A stretch of 64,000 nt of DNA from Archangium sp. (GTDB lineage: Bacteria > Myxococcota > Myxococcia > Myxococcales > Myxococcaceae): the NCBI GenBank assembly GCA_030681645.1, contig JAUXRX010000019.1, positions 1-64,000 on the forward strand, read 5' to 3'. Positions 58,817-64,000 of the stretch are shown here, one piece after another; position 1 is the stretch's first letter; each line of letters begins with the position of its first letter. A program made the position numbers and the translations under genes. The notes beneath the pieces are model-generated. The model ran no database searches, had not been told where the DNA came from, and was given only the letters and a program-made list of their open reading frames with translations.

Positions 58817-59299
58817 GTGGCTCGCGAACCCCTTGCTTTCTCACGCGGACCGGAGTCAGAGGCGGCGGTGGATTCGGCCTTTGGCGCACTCAAGATCAGT
58901 CCCCAGGAGATGACCGAGTGGCAGGACGGTCGCCCTGTCGTTTCGCTCGCGCGAGCCGACGTCCGCGACGTTCTTGTCGAGCACGGGTTCATCGCAGAAC
59001 GACTGCCGTTTCAGCTCGTCTTCGCGGGCGGGCTCGCCCTCGTCAGCGCACTGCTCACCACGGGCGCGATGGTCGGCCTGCTCCCCGTGAAGGCTGCGTA
59101 CAGCGCGCCTGCGATCGGGTTCGGCGGGTGGATGGTCGCTCACGTGCTCGAGCGTGGCTTCGTGGTGAAGGTGACCACCATCGGGGGCGACACTCGCAAG
59201 CTGCGCCTGGGCTCCGACCTCTCGCTGGCGTCGGCCTTCGTCGCGGAGGCTCGAAAGCTCGGTTGGACCGTGGTCAACATCGGCGCCCTCACCCGGTGA
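58817..59299 (+). CDS. Membrane protein of unknown function (start uncertain)
   Basis: 160 residues if GTG 58817 is used; the frame is open back to 58709, so the N-terminus is not certain. A central pair of hydrophobic segments (FQLVFAGGLALVSALLTTGAMVGLL and SAPAIGFGGWMVAHVL) is flanked by soluble parts. The N-terminal part (PLAFSRGPESEAAVDSAFGALKISPQEMTEW) is acidic. The C-terminus is alpha/beta (VVKVTTIGGDTRKLRLGSDLSLASAFVAEARKLGWTVVNIGALTR). No family was recognised. It ends in a small hairpin at 59287-59324. Confidence 0.45.
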   Translation: MAREPLAFSRGPESEAAVDSAFGALKISPQEMTEWQDGRPVVSLARADVRDVLVEHGFIAERLPFQLVFAGGLALVSALLTTGAMVGLLPVKAAYSAPAIGFGGWMVAHVLERGFVVKVTTIGGDTRKLRLGSDLSLASAFVAEARKLGWTVVNIGALTR

Positions 59300-59324
59300 C
59301 GGAAGGCGGGTCGGGGTGAGGGGC
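59287..59324. repeat. Half copy of palindrome A (CCCTCACCC...GGGTGAGGG)
   Basis: CCCTCACCC (59287-59295) faces TCGGGGTGAGGGG (59311-59323), the outer arm of palindrome A without its CCCTCTCCCC core. It overlaps the end of the preceding CDS. Confidence 0.55.
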
Positions 59325-59407
59325 TCAGTCGATTTCGACGCCGAGCGCAGATCCGCGTGGCAGGCTTCCTCGAGTCAGCGTCGGCGGCTCCGTTCGTCAC
59401 CACGCGC

Positions 59408-60055
59408 ATGTATCCGCCCGAGCTCTCGGTGGCCCTCGAGGCCCTCTACGACGCGTTCTCGCGCGATCGCCTGCGGCTGAGCTTCTACTGCTCACACTGC
59501 GTGAGCGACGACGAGGTGGCCGAGTTCAAGGCGACGCCCCTCCGTCAGCGCGACTGGTCGCAGGTCGAGCCGCTCATCTGGAGCGCGATGTTCACGTTCG
59601 GCGACGAGCGGGACGCCCGGCACTGCCTGCCGCGCATGGTCGAGCTCTCGTGCCGGAACGCATCGAATCGCGAGCTCGTGCTGCGATTGCTCCGCCGGCT
59701 TCCGATCTCGCCACCTGAGCGCGCCCTGGTGAACGCCTGCTTCGCTGAGGACCTCATGAACCAGTTGCGCGCGGATGAGCTCCTCGAGGTGCTCGAGCCC
59801 ATCGCCGCGTATGGACTGCAGCCGCGCGCCGAGGAGCTGCTTCGCGCGGCACAGGTCGCGCCACGCTGGTACGCGCGGCTCGCCTGCGAGTTCGGTCAGC
59901 GGCACGGTGTCCTCACCGCCCAGGAGTCGGTGCTCGTCGACTGGGTGCTCGCCACCGCGAAGGTCGAGCTGCTCGAGCGGGCCTTCTTCCTCGCCACCGA
60001 GCCTGATGATCAGCAGCTCTTCTCGAGCGCCGTGCAGGTGCTCGAGTGGTTCTGA
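59408..60055 (+). CDS. Helical protein of unknown function
   Basis: 215 residues from ATG 59408 (an in-frame GTG at 59357 could extend it by 17 residues). It opens with YPPELSVALEALYDAFSRDRLRLSFYCSHCVSDDEVAEFKATPL and continues SQVEPLIWSAMFTFGDERDARHCLPRMVELS. This pattern, a Cys pair then W..AM.TFGD..D.RHxLPR..EL, recalls a group of uncharacterised bacterial proteins. The rest is helical. Two residues are probably metal or disulfide related (CSHC). No functional assignment. Confidence 0.5.
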   Translation: MYPPELSVALEALYDAFSRDRLRLSFYCSHCVSDDEVAEFKATPLRQRDWSQVEPLIWSAMFTFGDERDARHCLPRMVELSCRNASNRELVLRLLRRLPISPPERALVNACFAEDLMNQLRADELLEVLEPIAAYGLQPRAEELLRAAQVAPRWYARLACEFGQRHGVLTAQESVLVDWVLATAKVELLERAFFLATEPDDQQLFSSAVQVLEWF

Positions 60056-60201
60056 GCTGGGTACCTTGAGGCGACACCTTCCTGAGCGAGTGGAGTACGG
60101 CTGCTCCATCGCCGTGCGCTTCGTGGTGTCGCGCCCCTGTGACATCAAGGTGTTGGCGGGCACCCACATTGGGCATGGATCAAGCACAATGGGCGCCCGC
60201 C

Positions 60202-62325
60202 ATGCTCCGCACCCCGACCTCAGCCGCGTTGGCCTTCTGCCTGGCAGCGCTCTGCTCCTGCGAGGGGACCCTGTTCGGTCCGTCCGGAGAAGGGCCGCCA
60301 CCGCCTCCCGTGGTGGTGCCTCCGGTGGTGGTGCCCGAGAAGTGCGAGCCGGGCGTGCACGGGGTGACCAAGCTGCTGCGCGTGTCGAACCACGAGTACC
60401 AGGCGATGGTGTCCGACGTGCTCGGCACGCCCATCGCCGACACCTTCTTCACCCGGTGGACGCCCGTGGCGCAGGTCTACGGCTTCGACACCATGAGCGA
60501 GACGCGCATCGACGCGCAGGGCCTCGAGTCGCAGCTCGAGACCGCCGAGCGGCTCGCCGCCACCGTGCTCGCCACGCCCGCGCTCACCGCGCAGTGCCCG
60601 GCGCCCGCGATGCCCGCCACGCCGGCGTGCACGGTGAAGGGCACGTACTCGTCGACCATCGACTTCTCCGACGCGCAGGATCGCGACTGCTGGTCGTACC
60701 TCGACTCGTCGGGCGCGCCGATGGTGTTCGACAACACCCGCTCGCTCTGGCGCAAGGAGCCTGATCAGACGGTGCTCAACTGGGCCACCGGCATGCACCC
60801 CGGCTCGACGGTGGACGCGGTGCGCCGGTGGAAGGTCGCGCTCAACGGCTCGGTCACGCTCACCGGCCGCTTCAGCGACGGCGATCCCGGCGGCGGTGAC
60901 GGCATCGTGGTCGCCATCAGGAAGAACGGCGCCGACGTCTGGACCCGCACCATCCCCAACGGGGGCTCCGAGCAGTTCGCGCTCACGGTGGCCGGCGTGC
61001 GCGGCGATCTCTTCGACTTCGTGGTCAACCGGGGCGCGAACCCCAACTACGACTCGACCGCGTTCTCCGTCACCATCGACTACACGCCCACGCCGCTGAA
61101 GGCCGCGTGGACCTGGGACAACTGCGTGGGCCCGCTCGTCACCAAGCTCGCCAGCCGCGGCTTCCGTCGCCCGGCGCGCGCCGACGAGCTCGCCGACTAC
61201 CGGCAGCTCTTCGAGTCTTCCCGCATGGGCGCGAGCGCGGCGGGGTTCCCCGAGCCCGCTGACGAGGCGCTCAGCGCGGTGGTGCAGGCGGTGCTGCTCT
61301 CGCCCAACCTGGTGTTCAAGCCCGAGCTCGCGCCCAATGGCTTCGACGCCACCGAGCGCGGCTACGCCACGGCCTCGCGGCTCTCGCTCTTCTTCCGCAG
61401 CTCGATCGCCGACGACCAGCTGTGGGCGCTTGCGGGCAACGGCGGCCTCGATTCTCCCGCCGAGGTCGAGGCGCAGGCGCGCCGGCTGCTCGACGCAGAT
61501 CTGCCGCGCTTCACCAGGAACTTCGCCGGCCAGTGGCTCGACTTCCGCGAGTCGGAAGACCTGGGGCCGCTCACCGCGTCGCTGCAGGCCGAGTCTGCCG
61601 GGGTGTTCGCCCAGGTGCTGGCGAGCGATCTCACGCCGCAGAAGTTGATGAGCCCGGGCTTCACCGTGGCCGACCCGAACCTCGCGTACCACTACGGGCT
61701 GCCCTTCAACATGAGCGGGAAGATCACCACCCCGCTGCGCGGTGGGCTGCTCTCGCAGGGCGGCTTCCTGATGCGCACCGCGACGGGCTCGGAGTTCCGC
61801 CGCCCCATTCACCGCGGCCTGTGGACGCTCACCCGCCTGCTGTGCCGGTCGCTGCCGCGCCTCGACGCCGCCACGCTCGAGGAGATCAGCAACTCGGTGG
61901 GGATGATCGACCGCAACCTGTCCATCCGCGAGCAGATGGCGCTGCACCGCAACAACGCCGCGCGCTGCGGCGGCTGCCACAACCTGATGGACCCCATCGG
62001 CCTCGCGCTCGAGAAGTACGACCGCCAGGGCCTGTGGCGCGACCTGTACGCGAACGGCGTGCCCATCACGAGCGATCTCGAGCTCGACGGCGTGCTGGTG
62101 ACCGACCCCCACGTGCTCGCCGCCGCGGTGGAGAACTCGCCCGACTACAAGGCCTGCGTCGCCACCAAGCTGCTCACGTTCGGTCTCAACCGTGGCCCGC
62201 TCGACGAAGAGCTCTGCGTGGCGAAGGAGCTCTCGTCGCTGCCCGACGGAGGCACGCCGACGCTCAAGCAGATGACGGTCGACTCGTTGCTCAAGTCTCT
62301 CGAACTGACGGAGCTGAACCCATGA
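60202..62325 (+). CDS. DUF1592/1588-family protein with a beta-sandwich insert, module 2
   Basis: 707 residues from ATG 60202; signal MLRTPTSAALAFCLAALCSC (lipobox-like). Order: DUF1587-type start (RVSNHEYQAMVSDVLG), a ~140-residue beta-rich insert (about 135-290, TLTGRFSDGDPGGGDGIVVAIRKNGADVWTRTI), DUF1592 (SAVVQAVLLSPNLVFK, ASRLSLFFRSSIADDQL), then DUF1588/1585 with CGGCHNLMDPIGLALEKYD at about 592. It carries a single CxxCH haem motif, as module 1 does. The insert is absent from module 1 and may bind carbohydrate or another ligand. It overlaps the DUF1552 gene by ATGA. Confidence 0.88.
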   Translation: MLRTPTSAALAFCLAALCSCEGTLFGPSGEGPPPPPVVVPPVVVPEKCEPGVHGVTKLLRVSNHEYQAMVSDVLGTPIADTFFTRWTPVAQVYGFDTMSETRIDAQGLESQLETAERLAATVLATPALTAQCPAPAMPATPACTVKGTYSSTIDFSDAQDRDCWSYLDSSGAPMVFDNTRSLWRKEPDQTVLNWATGMHPGSTVDAVRRWKVALNGSVTLTGRFSDGDPGGGDGIVVAIRKNGADVWTRTIPNGGSEQFALTVAGVRGDLFDFVVNRGANPNYDSTAFSVTIDYTPTPLKAAWTWDNCVGPLVTKLASRGFRRPARADELADYRQLFESSRMGASAAGFPEPADEALSAVVQAVLLSPNLVFKPELAPNGFDATERGYATASRLSLFFRSSIADDQLWALAGNGGLDSPAEVEAQARRLLDADLPRFTRNFAGQWLDFRESEDLGPLTASLQAESAGVFAQVLASDLTPQKLMSPGFTVADPNLAYHYGLPFNMSGKITTPLRGGLLSQGGFLMRTATGSEFRRPIHRGLWTLTRLLCRSLPRLDAATLEEISNSVGMIDRNLSIREQMALHRNNAARCGGCHNLMDPIGLALEKYDRQGLWRDLYANGVPITSDLELDGVLVTDPHVLAAAVENSPDYKACVATKLLTFGLNRGPLDEELCVAKELSSLPDGGTPTLKQMTVDSLLKSLELTELNP

Positions 62326-63620
62326 AGCTCGGGCGAAGACACGTACTCAAGTTCATGGGGCTCCAGCTGGCGCTGCCGCTGGTGTCGGGTCACTTCGCGC
62401 ACGCGCAGCAGGCGCCGGTGCGACGCCGCTTCATCGCCGGCTACGTGCCCAACGGCGCGCACATGCCCGCGGGCGCCAACGGGGCCTGGACCTGGAACGA
62501 GGCCCTCGCGCCGCTGGTGAGCCGGGGCTTGCGGCCGAACACGATGGTGCTGCGCGGCATGTTCAACGGCTTCCCCGGGGCAGACCCGCACTGGCAGAAC
62601 TGCGCGGGCTTCCTCTCGGCGCAGCCGATTCAGCTGGGAGATCCCGGCGTGGCGCGCTGTGGGATCACGCTCGATCAATACGTGGCTGACCGGCACCCCT
62701 CGTCGTTGCGCTCGCTCGAGGTGGGCGGGCTCTACTACCACGTGCACCCGCTCAACGATCACCCCGGGTACTCGAACGACTACCTGAACCGCATCTGCTG
62801 GCAGGCGATCGACAAGTTCCGCTCGCCCATCCCCGACCCGGCGCAGATGTTCCAGAAGTTGTTCGGCGCAGAGGCGGGCAGCGCGGCGCAGATCAACTAC
62901 CTGCACGCGCGCAAGCGCAGCATCCTCGACTCGATGCACAAGGACGCGACGCGGCTCTCGAGCCGGCTGCCGGCGACCTACCGCCCGGTGCTCAGCTCGT
63001 ACATGGACACCGTGCGCGAGGTGGAGATGGGCCTGGGCACGGTCTCGACCTGCACGCCCAACCTCACCAGGCCCACGCAGGACTTCGTGGCGCCGAACAC
63101 GAACTACGCGCTGCGCTTCTCGCTGATGCACCAGATGATCGTGCTGGCGATGCAGTGCGGCCTGACCAACGTGGCCACCATCATGTACGGGCCCGGCGTG
63201 TCGGAATCGATGAACTTCGCCGAGGCGATCGGTGGCGGGTCTGGTCACCACGCGGTGGCGCACCACGGCGGCACGCAGTCGTCGATCGACCGGCTCAAGC
63301 AGATCAACGTGGTGCAGGTGGGGCTGCTCGCCGACCTGCTCGAGAAGCTGCGCACGGCGAACCTGCTCGACGAGACGCTGGTGCTCTACGGCTCCGACAT
63401 GTCCGACGGCAACGTGCACCTCACCGAGAACCTGCCGATGCTGCTGTGCGGCGGGGGCGCGGATCTCAAGTTCGGCCAGGAAGTGGGCTCACCCACGGTG
63501 CGCCGGCCGCTGTCTGATCTGCACATGGAGATCGCCTCGCTGCTCGACGTGACGTCGATCACCTCGTTCGGCAGCGGCGTGTGCCGCAACACGGGCCAGC
63601 CGCTCGGCATCCGCGTCTAG
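62322..63620 (+). CDS. DUF1552 secreted protein (Tat-type signal), module 2
   Basis: 432 residues. The start KLGRRHVLKFMGLQLALPLVSGHFAHA is a Tat-like signal. DUF1552 motifs: RRFIAGYVPNGAHMPAG, RGLRPNTMVLRGMFN, GITLDQYVADRHP, HHAVAHHGGTQSSIDRLKQINVVQVGLLADLLEKL and DETLVLYGSDMSDGNVHLTENLPMLLCGG. It is a distant paralogue of 51508-52869. No third gene of module 1 (the CxxCH propeller protein) follows before the window nears its end. It is coupled to the DUF1592 gene by ATGA. Confidence 0.9.
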   Translation: MKLGRRHVLKFMGLQLALPLVSGHFAHAQQAPVRRRFIAGYVPNGAHMPAGANGAWTWNEALAPLVSRGLRPNTMVLRGMFNGFPGADPHWQNCAGFLSAQPIQLGDPGVARCGITLDQYVADRHPSSLRSLEVGGLYYHVHPLNDHPGYSNDYLNRICWQAIDKFRSPIPDPAQMFQKLFGAEAGSAAQINYLHARKRSILDSMHKDATRLSSRLPATYRPVLSSYMDTVREVEMGLGTVSTCTPNLTRPTQDFVAPNTNYALRFSLMHQMIVLAMQCGLTNVATIMYGPGVSESMNFAEAIGGGSGHHAVAHHGGTQSSIDRLKQINVVQVGLLADLLEKLRTANLLDETLVLYGSDMSDGNVHLTENLPMLLCGGGADLKFGQEVGSPTVRRPLSDLHMEIASLLDVTSITSFGSGVCRNTGQPLGIRV

Positions 63621-63668
63621 ACCTTCGCTTCTTTGCCCCCCGGGCTTCGGCTGCGCTACAGGCGCGCG

Positions 63669-64000
63669 GGTGATTGCGCTGACGCTGCTGGTCCTCGCCG
63701 CGGGTTGCGAGAAGGACACCGACTGCAAGGGCGACCGGATCTGCGAGGCCGGCAGCTGTGTCTCGCCGGGCGCGCGCCCGCCCGCGCCGGACGCCGATGC
63801 CGGCGTGGTCGTTCCTCCGGCAGCCGGTGGGCGCGCACCGCTGCGCGCCGGGGACGGCGAGGTGGTCCCGAAGCCCGTCGCTCCGCCCGGGCCACCCCCC
63901 GCACCTCCCGAGCCGGTCTCACGCGTGGTGGGGCTGCTGGGCGTCACCGCGGGTCTGTTGACGTCGGGAGACTTCCTCAGCGGCGCCGTCGGCGCGACCG
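63669..64000 (+). CDS. Lipoprotein with small Cys motif (partial, runs off the right edge)
   Basis: Frame from GTG 63669, open to the edge. IALTLLVLAAGC gives a lipoprotein signal (lipid Cys at about 13), then EKDTDCKGDRICEAGSCVSPG. This is a two-disulfide Cx(4-6)CxxGxC unit of the kind seen in other lipoproteins here. A Pro/Ala-rich linker follows, and a hydrophobic stretch (VVGLLGVTAGLLTSG) at the end could be a membrane helix. The start is a guess, since there is no ATG nearby. Confidence 0.5.

Overview
The window is very GC-rich, densely coded DNA from what looks like a myxobacterium (phylum Myxococcota). This is inferred from gene content, not from a marker gene. The clues are many lipoproteins with Ala-Gly-Asp/Pro-Asp-Ala-Gly linkers and cysteine-rich modules, FHA/PilZ-receiver/kinase-like signalling proteins, two DUF1592/DUF1552 secreted protein modules, WGR and HEAT repeat proteins, collagen-like and thrombospondin-3-like secreted proteins, and a bacterial V/A-type ATPase operon. 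I found no rRNA, tRNA, CRISPR array or convincing prophage.

Layout. 1-1900: the 3' end of an IS21-type istB gene, then a small graveyard of RHS tips: a lipoprotein, an orphan RHS core end with a putative HEFGH metalloprotease tip, another lipoprotein, and a second RHS core-end scrap. 1980-9960: a TSP3-repeat secreted protein, a small ATPase, a large DUF3857/transglutaminase TPR lipoprotein, an FHA protein and an RsbT-like protein. 10134-12489: a DUF4386 membrane protein, an AraC regulator and an alpha/beta hydrolase, with two identical 20-bp sites in front of the leftward and rightward genes. 12532-20792: a collagen-like lipoprotein, two divergent HEAT proteins, a PilZ-receiver protein, a degenerate kinase and a small secreted protein. 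20843-28378: a leftward block with a desaturase, an M29-like peptidase, membrane proteins, an ankyrin protein and Tex. 28460-31580: small membrane or secreted proteins and a VanY-like peptidase whose Shine-Dalgarno sequence can be folded into a hairpin.

31927-40252 is a complete, tightly overlapping V/A-type ATPase operon in the order of the Enterococcus ntpFIKECGABD cluster. Three of its genes (ntpI, ntpC, ntpB) carry in-frame DNA repeat insertions. 40332-49049: a cysteine-rich lipoprotein, a LysM-lysozyme, a large zincin lipoprotein with inserted domains, small proteins, an ECF sigma factor with a SnoaL-like tail, and a phosphatase-superfamily protein that overlaps it tail to tail. 49129-64000: two DUF1592/DUF1552 modules pointing away from each other, one with an extra CxxCH beta-propeller lipoprotein. 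Between them lie a repeat-rich lipoprotein, a 54-aa gene, a GIDE-domain membrane protein and several unknowns.

Two dispersed repeat families run through the window. Family A is a CCCTCTCCCC...GGGGAGAGGG palindrome, with about eight copies or half copies. Family B is CCCTCGACTCCGCTCGGGG followed by TGAACGG, with five sites. Both lie in intergenic gaps and also inside reading frames, where they supply N-termini, C-termini or internal loops of proteins. This repeat-driven remodelling of coding sequence is the most distinctive pattern I see here. All family assignments come from reading motifs by eye; no database search was run.
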